This document shows, in pieces, positions 54,033-64,000 of a stretch of DNA of 64,000 nt. Position 1 is the stretch's first letter; each line of letters begins with the position of its first letter. Made by a program: the position numbers and the translations under genes. The stretch is taken from the NCBI GenBank assembly GCA_963969345.1, contig OZ017766.1, positions 434,001 to 498,000 on the forward strand, written 5' to 3'. The notes beneath the pieces were generated by a model. It made no database searches, was not told the DNA's origin, and worked only from the letters and a program-made list of their open reading frames with translations. The stretch is from Turbatrix aceti. Taxonomy: Eukaryota; Nematoda; Chromadorea; Rhabditida; Panagrolaimidae.

Positions 54033-57000
54033 TCACAGATGGGTGTTTTGCCGAACTGCCGGCAGGTAGTCGGAGCCCGAGCCGTGGCCAGGGTAGGGCG
54101 GAGGCGGACTATACGATCGGAGGGGGGCAGTCGGACGCTGGATGGTATCGTTATAGGGCGCGGCAAAGCCGTGCGAGCTGGCTATCGGAGTGATCAGGGG
54201 TCGACTGTGATCAGGCTAAAAAGTAATTGATTTAATACTAATTAATTAATTTGTTTTAAAAAAACGTTTTTAATGGTAAAAAATTTGAAAAAAACTTACA
54301 ACATTACGATCCCGTTCAAAGTCTCGTACTGCATTGAGGCACTTGCCAACAGCGACGGGATCAAGAGGTTTACTGTCGGATCGCTTCATCGGTTTGGCAA
54401 ATCCTCCAAGACAGTCGCAGAAACAGCCACGCATTAGCTGAAAAATAGTTTTTACGTAATTTGACAATAAAAATTATAAAATCTGCAACATCAATTTGAT
54501 TGAATTTCAAGTAGGGGATTAAGCGTAAACCGAATGAAGGGTGAGTTCTCTTTTGCACAACTTATTATGAGTCAGCTTAACAGTGCCGAAAAGATCGGGC
54601 GAAGTGGGGGGGGGGTGACAAATGTGAAACATCGAACGGGAAAACAAGAGAGAGAGACACCTGTCATTAAGTAAGCGGCGACAACGAACATTGCCGCACG
54701 ACAAGCCTGGCAAACCTCAAGCAGCTCCTACTGACTCACCATGCTTGCGGGCGGATGGACCTGTCCCCGTTATAACCTCTTCCTCCCTCGCCCGTATCTC
54801 TCATCAATCACTCATGCCTGCCAGGATTGCGGATTTCACGGCCAGACAAAACAATCTTATCTAACCTTACCTAACGGAAGACTAAATAAAATAATCATTA
54901 AACCACGAATAAAAATAAGCAAAAGATTGCATGCGTTTGTAGGTGCCAGTGTTGATGAAAAAATGAGGAGTCGCGGGAACGAGACCGATCAAGGTTAGAG
55001 CAAACATATACAACAAATGGCATGTACAACCATCCACAAAAACAAACTCATACCGCCAAAATAAAAAAAAAATTTATATTAAATATTTTTTCCGCAGACG
55101 ACAGATCTGCATTTTCACACCTGTCGCCCTCTGTTATCATCCTTTAACGAAGCGTCGAAGAACATAACCAGATACACCCCCAAAAAAAGAGGCGCTGGCT
55201 GTTTTGTTTGCTTTGCGCTTCTTTATCAATTTTTTTCTTTTGACTATGTGTCGCGTTGAAAAGTGCCTGAGGTAATAATCAAGTTGGGGGAGGGGGGGGG
55301 GGTTAGAAACAACAAAGGATACATGAAAAGAAGGTCTCCATAGTGCACCATGACGGGTAATAAAACGGGGGGATAACCTATGCGCCGCCGCGGCAACCTT
55401 TGTCATGACAAAAATAAATATATTTTATTTTTGGAAGCAAAAATTTGGTCAGAAAATGGAAGCTAGCTTCTCCCTTCTCTTCCGAACAAAAAAATTGAAG
55501 AACTTGTGCATAAGCTTGTAAACACGAAACGAACCAATGAGTCATTAGACCCCTTCCCTCTGCATTCGTTATCTCTCCTAATACCTGCCTGCAGCGTTCG
55601 TTGTCGCGTCTTCGTTTTGTCGAAACTTTTGTTACGTCAATCAAAGGCAAAGGCTTACAAACCAAACACGCTTTCGAGAAAACAAAAAAACACACTGAAG
55701 GAAAGGATAACGGTACAATGCAAACACTGAACGCGGAATTTAACCCTTTTCTTTTGACTGATACGTCAACGACACACTGATTGTTTTTTACTCTTCTTTT
55801 GATTCTTTTTAGGTACTGTAAAAAACCATGTGAAAAAAACAATATGTAAAAAATTGCATCGTACAAAATTTTTTTTTGACATTTCAAAAGTCGTGAAAAA
55901 TGACTGTTAAAAAACCGTTTTACTCAATATATACTATCCCCCATTTCGCAATGCACAAAAAAAACAAAGCAGCTGACTAGCCCGTTGGCATCTATATTTT
56001 ATCGACGCCAGCAACCGGCACTAAGGACACTGCTGTAAAGCGCGAGGGGCGTACGACTGCCAAAAAAAGAAAACAGAAAACAACACGCTGTCCAGCAACA
56101 ACGCTTGCTTGCTGTTTTTCATCCCTAAGGGGACGGACTGCACGGCACGGAAAGCATGCTAGGGTAACAGACAGCGGACAAAAATAAAGAAGGGGAAAAA
56201 AGGCAACTGAATGGCTAAAAAGAAAAATCCATGAATGCCGGCTGTCCACTTTTTTTGTCGCAATGCAGCAACGAAGCTAATGGCACTGTTGTACGCGTGC
56301 AAAAATGCATCACAGTCACGCAATAATGAAGCAGGCTCTCGAGAAGGGAGTGAATTACAAATGTCTAAACCTCAAGTCAGCCTGATATAGTTGTGAAAAA
56401 GAAAAGCAAAAGCCAGAAGGAAAGCCTTAACGTTGATATCAAAACAACGTAACCAAAAGATGTGAACGTAAGTAACTTCGTGAAAAGTAAAATTACATAA
56501 AAGTAACAGAAAAATCTGATCGTAAAAAAGTAATACAAACACATAAGAAAATTTTCCTTGCGAGAGTTGCATTTTCTTACCGTTATTTTACCTTTCAACC
56601 CAAAATCATATTTTTTTTGTATCACACTTCAACAACTCTCGACACTTATTTTTTCATCGAAGCACCTACTCTCTAGATTTGAATTTACCCTCCCATTTTT
56701 TGTTGTGTCCTATTCATACGTCACTTGGAAACATGAATCAAATTTTTGTTTGCATACAAGGTCGCCGCTTCATCCATCGCCTCCTACCTTTCTCGGAGCC
56801 TGCGCGCGAGTGATTCCTCCATTCTCGGTGAGCTGGGAACAAGCATTCAAAAACAACACCGAAAACAATTCATAAACTGTTGTGCAAACACGCTTGTTTT
56901 TAGCGCATTCACAACCGTTTATGCGCATCCGTCTGCAGGTGGGTGGGTGTCAGATAACCCCAACCCCCCGCAAGCATTGTAAAAAACTGGAAGTTTACAA

Positions 57001-60000
57001 ATGTGTAAAATTTGACAGACAGTAAAAGTGAACATGACTACTGCCGTGCTGCCGGGCGGGCAGGCAATTTCCAGGGGATCATAAAAGGGACTTCAAAGTG
57101 AAAAGAGGTGAATAGGAGGAAAGGGAAAACAGAAGAAAAGAAGGAATTTTTAAAAGCTTGTAGTTTTCAATTCAGGATTTTACAACTAAAGTAGGGCCGA
57201 AAAGTAAAAAATTAAGGATTATAAATGCGATGAAATTTATTTTAACTTATTTTACAATAAAGTGATATTTCAAATTTTTATTTCGCAAAATGCGTGATTT
57301 TTTATGCTTATACAGGGTGCGCCAAATGTTCTATTTAGAACAAACGTTTTTAATTTTTATTTTCGAACCACTAGGCATTTTACAAAATGGGCAATGAGGA
57401 ACAATTGTATAGACATTAGGGAACCTTAGATTTACGGTGTTTCCGCGTTGCGTCTCTTGCTTGCTAATCACAAGCTCTAACGCGCGCTCAATTTTTTTGA
57501 AAAAGCCGCAGGTCAACGCGCAGCCCTTTTTCTAGTGATTGCGCACCCGGAAGCAAACATAAAATTCTACCTGCAACTTTATTTGATCGAGGAACGTGTC
57601 TTCTTGTTAAAAAAATGAACCCCCAGTTAGCCATGAATAATTATGGATTTTTGCTTTTCGGAAAAATATACCTCAAATTTGTGCATTTTGTAATTAGAAT
57701 CAACCAGGATGCATGAGCATTTTGTTGCCAAAATACTTCATTTGGTTTGTAAAAAAAATGTTGTTTCTTGACTTTGGAGTGCTTTCAAATAAGCGGCTCT
57801 ATTTTCCAAATCAAAATTTTGTGGGATGCGGCTTATGGTAAATTTTTATTGTTAGAATATGTGCTTAACGTTACCGGAGTAGAAAACAGACAACCCAACT
57901 ACAGTGGTTTGCAAAAAGATAGGGCCACCGTTTCTGACGTTCGTTGAAGAGTTAGACAAAATCTGTTTTGAGGAATGAATTCAGCGTCCCAGGAAACCCT
58001 AATAACCTTCTGATACCCGTGATTCATGGTCGTTGTAAAAAAAAAATTAAGCAAAGTAGAATTTTTTTGCTATGCAAAAAGATAGGGCCACTGATAAAAA
58101 ATTATTATTGCAGACCAAGTCAATACAGGACTTACGATATTATGTAAGTACTAGTAGTATAACAAACACAAAAAATGTAGAAACCCGGTCGAACAATCTG
58201 CGCTTTGATAGTCTGCAAGCTAATTCTTTCTATTGAGCTCCTCAACATCGATTAGGGGATCCTAGTGATCTGTTACGCGGTCCTATTGTCTGGTGTTGTT
58301 ATAAAAAGTTTAGGTAGGGATACAAGAAGTATTGTTATAATAATATTGGCATCAAAGAGCGACATTAAAACCCCAGGAAAAATTTTTTGTAACTGAATTA
58401 CCCTCGATTTGAACGATTTCCGGTACATCGACGCGTGGTTTGGTTCAAATCGGTGTGGTTTGAAGCGGTTTTGCTCATGAATGTTTAGAAACAACTTGTG
58501 GGAACATTTTGGCGTACATGACACTTTAGTCCAAACGAAGCATCGTTCACGCAGAGTTTTTCATTTACACAGAATTTTTTTTTCAAATTTGGTCAAGGTT
58601 CCTATCGTCTTTTCGGTAACGTCAATAGAACATAAAATTCTGCTTCGTTTTTGAAATACTCATTTTGGGTTGTAGAACACAAAAAAAGCGATGCTTTCAT
58701 CATAGGTAACATAATTAACTTTGATAGCTGATAAATTACTCAGGTTCAGTCAAAACGCTACACTTCGAGCTGATATTACTACACCCAAGGTTAAATGCAA
58801 AATCATACCAAAATGTTCCTACTACTTGTTTCTCAACATTCATGCATAAAACCGCTTCAAACCACACCGATTTCAACCAAACCACGGGTCGATGTCCCGA
58901 AAGTCGTTGACATCAAGGGTAATTCATGTCAGTTACAAAAAAAATTTTCCTGGGGTTTTAAGGTCGTTGTTTGATGCCTATATCATTATAACAATACTTA
59001 CTGCATCCCTACCTAAACTTTTTATAACAACACAAGACAATACGATCACGTAACAGACCACCAGGATCCCCTAATCGATTTTGAGGAGCTCGATAGTGAG
59101 TATTGGTTTGCAGCCTATCAACACGCAGATTGTTCGACCGGGTTTCTACATTTTTTGTCTAGTAATTAAATAATACCGTAACTACTGTATTGGTTAATAA
59201 CTTTGTCTGCAAAAATTTTTTATATCAAAGTGGTCCTATCTTTTTGCAGAGCAAAAAAATCCTACTTTGCTTAAGTTGTTTTTACAACGACCATGAGTCA
59301 CGGGTATCAGAACGTTATTAGGGTTTCCTGGGACGCTGAATTCATGCCTCAAAACAGATTTTGTTTAACTCTTCAACGAACGTCGGAATCGCCCATTTTT
59401 GGAGTGGCCCTATCTTTTTGCAGACCACTGTACGACGCGGATAACAAAATCAAATGTCTCATAAAACCCTGTGTCGCCTCGAACGGCCAAATTATTGCAC
59501 CAAAAAAAGACAAAAACCAAAGCACTGCGAAAAATGGAGGTCAATGGCTGGGCAAACAAGGGAATGCGCAACCAAAAGGCCGTTTTTCAATGTTGCAACT
59601 CATAGTCATTTATCGTTGGTTTCAAACGTTGGATGCTCAGAATTATAAATTTTATGCACAACAAAAAGTTGAAGTTACCATAAAGCTCCAGTACAAAAAT
59701 AATTATTTTTCGCACAAACTATTTTTGAACGTTTTGACAAAAAAACTGGTGCGCATGGATCTGCAGAAGTTGATTCACGGAAACTACTCAATCGGTAAGT
59801 GAAATGTCAAAAATACATTTCTTCGACCGTGGGATTCTCAAGCAAGCGTAAGCAAGTAAGTAAGCAAGCTAAGCTTTTTTCGACGTCAATTACGAAAGAG
59901 GTGAACAGCGCGCATCATCACCGTAACGTAACCCTACTCAATTTATCTTTCGTGCAGGAACAAAAAAACAACAAACTGATTGCAATCACATCACGTCGAC

Positions 60001-63000
60001 GACGACGAAAGCAAAGTCATATTGTTAACAACGCCTTGTTGACTCAATGGATTACACTACTCCACTCACTTGAGACCAGGGTTGCGAAATTCCCCGGGGA
60101 ATGAAAAATGGGGGAATATTCCCGGGGGATTCCCGGAGATTCCCCAGGGAATCCCCTTCCAAATTCCCCGCATCCAAATAAAGCCATGCGTCTAAAACGA
60201 GGTCTAAAATAAAAAAAAACACACCAAAAACGGTCTATTTATTAACGTGCATTAAAATTGCAACCTAACTTTCACATTAAAGCGAGATTTGAAGCCCAAT
60301 TGGCAAACTTCAAAAAAAATAATCACATCCCTTTACTTTTCTTAATTTTTTCGGCAGTTTCCCGGGGAATTTTGGGGGGAATTTGGCAAAGGTGGGGGAA
60401 TCCCCGGGGATTCCCGGGAATATTCCCCGGGGAATCTCCCGGGGAATCCCATCTTCGCAACCCTGCTTGAGACACTACCACGTCTCCCGCCATCCAGCAA
60501 CCAACGCGCATACAAAAAAGTTAACAGCGGTTTTTTGCTTGCACACAAAAAAACAGCACATTACCCCGCGTGAAGGTGAAAACAATACGCGTTTGTCAAA
60601 TTTCAAGTGAACAAGAAAATACTTGACGGAGTTTATGAGAGAGTAGTCAAAATAAACAAGCTATGCTTTTGTCCGCAGGCTAGCAACACAAAATTTTTCG
60701 CAAAAAAACCAACCATGAACACCACAACCATGAATGCCATGATGGCAACGCTGACGAGCATGTACATGGTGAAGGGATCACCTGATGTCACCGCCATGTC
60801 AGGCCAATAAGTTTGTGAGTTGTCAGCAATGAGCGCTAGAGCGATTGCCGGCAACGCGAGTGCTTCGGATTTTTTCTGCGCTTCGCAAGCGACTCCTGCC
60901 CTCGACTGTGGACACCTAAAAAAGCAAAAATGTGAAAATTGATGACTTAAAAATGTATCGAATTTCATCTAACGGCTAAAGAAATCGAAATAAGCAAAAA
61001 AGAGGTGGACGTAAACAGGTCAAAAACGTTTCAGTCAAAGCAGTACGTCAACTGCTCCTCTGGCCAGCCAGCGCCCGGTGGCGGTGGCAACGTCGGCGTG
61101 CTATGTTTAAGCAAAGGATCGGCCGCTTGGTCGTCTGACTGAATGACTGACTGGCGAGAGTGCGAAAAATAAAAAAAATGATGGCAGCACATGGAGGAGA
61201 CAGGGAGGAGCTGTACGCATAGCAATCAATGCCAGAGGACAAAAAAACACGGCATGTGCAAGCGGGGCTTCCATGTGTGAGATGTAAAAAAAAGTATTGG
61301 TAGTTTACGGTTTTCTTTGATAGCTTGGGTACATGAATGATACAATATGTCGAGTTTCAAATGCCAAAAAAATTAAAAAACCGTAAAATGTAGAAACAAA
61401 TTAATTTCAGATGTTAAAATAAATTACGTTAACTTTTTTACGCATTAATGATTTTAAGTTCCCAGCCCCAATTTTGTTAAAAAAACCTGTCGTAACGGAC
61501 AGTTGAAATGCCACAAACAGGCTTCTCAGCGGGCCGGCCCGTCTTAATCAGGCATGTCAAAAATCGGGGGCCGCGGCCCCTTTCGGCCCCCCGGGGGCCG
61601 GGGCCGTTTTTTCTCGGCACCCAAAGCCCCTTTTGGCCCCCCTTATATTTTTTTTGAAAAAATCTAGCAAAGATTGCGCGTTCAACAAAAAGATGCGCGT
61701 GTTTTTTGTCCTTTTCTTTGGTTGTGAATTGTTAGCATTACCATTCCATACTCCTTCATCAACCAGTAGCTATGATTTTTGATCATTCGGTTTTGTTTTT
61801 TGAATTCGATTGCAAAAATTAAAAAAAAATATAAGTCAGGGGCCGGGGGCCAGGGGGCCGGGGCCGAAAACCTAGGGGCCGAGGCCGAAAACCTAGGGGC
61901 CGAGGGGGCCGGGGCCGAAAATTTTCGGCCCCCTGACATGCCTGGTCTTAATAGTACCTAGTTTTGTAAATCAATTTTATCGTCGAAAAACCGAACGACA
62001 AACCCGAAGGAGGCAGAAGCACTTCCTCGTCGTCGCACAGATTCATCTTGCGCTCAATCACTAGTGCTCTTATGAACTGACGACAAAATTACGGTGCCCG
62101 CCATTTACCTTTTGCTTCCAGATTATCTCAAAATGCCAGGTCCGCAGTCTGCGTGCATTTCTTTACATTCTTCGCGGTTTACTTTTTCATAAAATTTTTC
62201 ACAAATTTTGCGTAAAATGCACAATGTTTTTTTTTTATTTTACGGCCCGTTTTGGCCCGGGTCGGCCCCCAAAATCAATCGGCCCGGCCCGGTGCGTTGA
62301 GAACCTTGGCCACAAACCTGCAAGAAAGATGACCGTGTGCAATTTCAAATAAATGCTGATCAGCAGCGCTGCTAAATGTCAGGTTGTAGAGATCACACTG
62401 ATCCAGCGATGTATCCGGTGGTATCAGGGTTATGAGTTCCGGATGCTGACTTATTATTTCAGGGTGTATTGTATCGTTGAGCAATGATCCTGCAACAGTG
62501 GCATCCATTATCTTAAGGCATAAAACGGGAGCGAAATACGGTAATAAGAGTACTGAAATAAAATAATATTTTTCTTAAAAAAATATACTTTTTTTTGCCT
62601 GGTATCCTGAAACATTTATTTTATGTTGGAAAAGTGCATAGAAGCATAATATGTGTAAATATAATATCACAATCACACTGCTATATACATGCGATGTTCT
62701 AAAAATATACTTCTCCTCGGCAAAGCATAAATATGACAAATAAGCGGCTTAAAATTCTTGACCACCACGCAAGCCCCGCGTTCATTTACATGGGACTGTT
62801 CCATGCAATGATTAACTTACATACGTATGAAAGTTTCAAAACGTATTAAGCAACGTTATAAATAAGATACACTCTTTTGGTGCCCAATTTTTAAAACACG
62901 ACCCATTTGCATGAAGTTCATAGAACTATTTATTTATATTTAACTCATGATGACTCGCTTTCAACTCCGTCCCGACCCCGTACGTGGGAAAATTCTTTGT

Positions 63001-63449
63001 CAGTCCCAAGATAAATATTTCTATTGCTTATATTTCGTTCCCTTTTCAAAAAAACAAGATTTACAGTGCGACTGTTCAAAAAATTGTACTTGCTTGCGCA
63101 TAACCTGTGGGGGAAGATTATGAGATGAATAACACAAAAATCTGCGGAAGAATCATCAGTAAAAATATAAATAAAAAATGTGAGTGGTATTGTAAAAAAT
63201 GCAAATATTATACATGTCGCTGTTTTGCAGATCATGTCAAAAATTGAAACCAAATAATTTTTTTCTTCGCGCATCACTTTTTTTAATTAAGTACTCACCT
63301 GATGAGTCGACAGCAATCCAATCGGTGGGATCAAGTGTCATCGTTGATTCGTGTCTGATGCTAGTATCATTGAGTGCTGAATAATCAATATACGGCACCC
63401 CTCCGTAGCAGCACAATATCAAGAGGTGTTGTAACAAATCTGCTTTCAT
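54033..63449 (-). CDS. Unidentified single-pass membrane protein with cytosolic PPPPY motif (partial model)
   Basis: The 3' exons join in frame: about 61138-61033 (acceptor CTCGCCAG; SVIQSDDQAADPLLKHS), 60915-60714, 54437-54300 and 54215-54033. They encode a transmembrane helix (TMYMLVSVAIMAFMVVVFML), a Cys patch RGCFCDCLGG, and a tail with SYSPPPPYPGHG, a PPxY ligand for WW domains such as Nedd4 ligases. Upstream, 63449-63299 (start MKADLLQHLLILCCYGG, signal-like) splices in phase to an exon starting at 62552 (DSLDQCDLYN region, two cysteines). That exon is interrupted by element M at 62310. The phase between it and the 61.1-kb exon is not resolved, so two genes are possible. I do not recognise the family; the layout resembles PPxY adaptors such as Shisa or LDLRAD4, with no proven homology. 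Confidence 0.55.
54438..57901. other. First half of a 6.3-kb intron, no gene seen
   Basis: It contains a G-run (54605-54616), a C/G-rich T-run tract near 55290, and a single mariner-type terminus (TACAGGGTGCGCCAAAT) at 57311 with no partner found. No coding exon was recognised. Confidence 0.4.
57902..59430. mobile_element. Complete Tc1/mariner-like palindromic element D, TSD TA
   Basis: The inverted ends are CAGTGGTYTGCAAAAAGATA, then GGGCCAC, flanked by TA on both sides (57900-57901 and 59431-59432). Arms of about 750 bp mirror each other around 58690. The terminus resembles Tc1 (CAGTG...CAAAAAGATA). It lacks any transposase frame, so it is non-autonomous. It is the reference copy for the truncated elements at 6959 and 3206. 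Confidence 0.9.
60077..60465. mobile_element. hAT-like word-array MITE (TTCCCCGGGGAA words), TSD CTTGAGAC
   Basis: The terminal inverted repeat is CAGGGTTGCGAA (right end inverse CTTCGCAACCCTG), with exact duplications CTTGAGAC at 60069-60076 and 60466-60473. Subterminal words are ATTCCCCGGGGAAT and relatives. It is a sibling of the element at 9834-10143, which has CAGGGTGGCGAA ends. Confidence 0.9.
61519..62309. mobile_element. hAT-like element M, TSD CCACAAAC, inserted in a coding exon
   Basis: Exact 8-bp duplications CCACAAAC lie at 61511-61518 and 62310-62317. The ends resemble each other (AGGCTTCTCAGCG and, from the right, AAGGTTCTCAACG), followed by GGCCGGCC words. It carries a 32-codon mini-frame on the minus strand (62046-61948) starting MNLCDDEEVLLPPSG, and is itself hit by the element at 61549-61944. 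Its target is the exon of the membrane-protein gene, at or next to the possible donor. Confidence 0.82.
61549..61944. mobile_element. hAT-like word-array MITE (GGGGCCG words), nested, TSD GTCTTAAT
   Basis: The terminal inverted repeat is CAGGCATGTCA, with exact duplications GTCTTAAT at 61541-61548 and 61945-61952. Words GGGGCCGGGGGCC and GGGGCCGAAAA fill both subterminal regions. It is inserted in element M just past the end of the mini-frame. Confidence 0.9.
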
Positions 63450-64000
63450 GCCGACGATGGGAAATTATAAAAATACCGAAAACACCACCAGGAGAGAAAC
63501 AAGTCGTCTCGTGTTGGTTGTTTGGTAAACGGCGCAAAGACACAGCTTGTGAGAGCGACTGTCTGTCGTACTGCAAGCGTAGTAACCGGCGGCGGAGCAA
63601 GCGAAGGCTACTTTTGTGTGGTCGGCCTTTTTTACCTAAACAAAAAATTATAGATAGTAATGCTACATGTTGGATAAAAAGTGAGTGAGCGAGTGACATC
63701 TTTACGTAGGGATTCTCGTTTTACAACACATATTTTTTTTAACACGAGCACGAAAGGAATAATCTAACAAGGAAAGTGTCAGGGTTCATTTTGGAATTTC
63801 TTCACGAAACTTTGCCAAAAGTTTGATTTTACTATGAAAAGTTTATACTGAAAAATTCAGTTGCACCGCTCATGATCTGATAGAGTTACGGTAGTCGAAA
63901 ATCACGTTTTTGCCATTTTTGACGATTTTTGGCACGTTCTAGCTAACGAACAACGTTATTTTCAAAATCAGGGTGTGCATCAATCGACGTAGTTTTGCAT
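63450..64000. other. Upstream region of the membrane-protein gene, no gene seen
   Basis: No supported coding sequence. The end of the window (from about 63780) has the look of an arm of a palindromic element that runs out of the window, but the partner arm is not present. Confidence 0.3.

Noticed and set aside
55378..55887. 169-codon minus-strand frame in the long intron
   Set aside because: Its composition is AT-driven, without a domain, acceptor or conserved motif, and it lies inside the intron between phase-matched exons.
59293..59802. 169-codon plus-strand frame
   Set aside because: The first third lies inside the terminal arm of the Tc1/mariner-like palindrome. The rest has low-complexity, Lys/Asn-rich character and no recognised motif.
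1..64000. CRISPR arrays, prokaryotic operons, integrated virus or an autonomous transposase gene
   Set aside because: No spaced direct repeats, no prokaryotic gene structure, and no DDE/DDD, reverse-transcriptase or capsid motif was recognised in any frame.

Overview
The window is nuclear DNA of an animal and reads best as a nematode. The genes are split by short introns, several starts sit 2-20 nt behind a TTTCAG-type acceptor as expected for spliced-leader trans-splicing, several same-strand gene pairs are only 120-155 bp apart (operon-like), there is a degenerate GCCTAA tract (the nematode telomere unit) near 25.4 kb, and the gene set fits (eyegone-type Pax, torsin, YGGYG-type secreted peptide, saposin-like fragment). 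No bacterial genes, CRISPR array, rRNA or convincing tRNA was seen. All exon models were made by eye from reading frame, phase and splice motifs.

Layout. 1-5.4 kb: back-to-back TTAA-flanked palindromic elements plus a chimeric block. 6.4-13.2 kb: a broken saposin-like gene, a Tc1/mariner-like palindrome, other elements, an orphan exon and the N-terminal half of CLPTM1L. 13.3-25.2 kb: a dense gene island: RNASEH2A, NUP54, an AT-hook protein, an AP-2 factor, a Gly/Tyr-rich secreted peptide, SRPRB, MRPL33 and SNRPE. 25.3-33.1 kb: a block of nested palindromes and a 1.25-kb tandem duplication. 33.2-42.3 kb: a probable RNASEH2C, torsin, pyruvate dehydrogenase E1 alpha and an eyegone-type Pax gene. 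44.3-51.5 kb: epsin, whose first intron (5.6 kb) is packed with elements. 54.0-63.5 kb: pieces of one unidentified single-pass membrane protein with a PPPPY tail, spread through element-rich introns.

The genes are mostly housekeeping: RNA:DNA hybrid repair (RNase H2), nuclear pore, ER targeting and ER-lumen AAA+ (SRP receptor beta, torsin, CLPTM1L), splicing (SmE), mitochondria (PDH, bL33m) and endocytosis (epsin), plus two developmental transcription factors (AP-2, Pax).

The most distinctive content is the non-autonomous mobile DNA. About ten elements have exact 8-bp target duplications (hAT-like), and most are built from inverted arrays of one short family-specific word (GGCC, CCCGA, GGGCC, TTCCCCGGGG, GAGCGAGC, CCCCCG, GCTTGC). 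Others are long palindromes ending at TTAA (piggyBac-like target), Tc1/mariner-like (TA) and PIF/Harbinger-like (TTA/TAA). No transposase gene was recognised. Further leads are an intron-borne 70-nt repeat with a covarying hairpin and C/D-box-like motifs, and a frequent unusual 5' splice site (GTKGGTTTTT).
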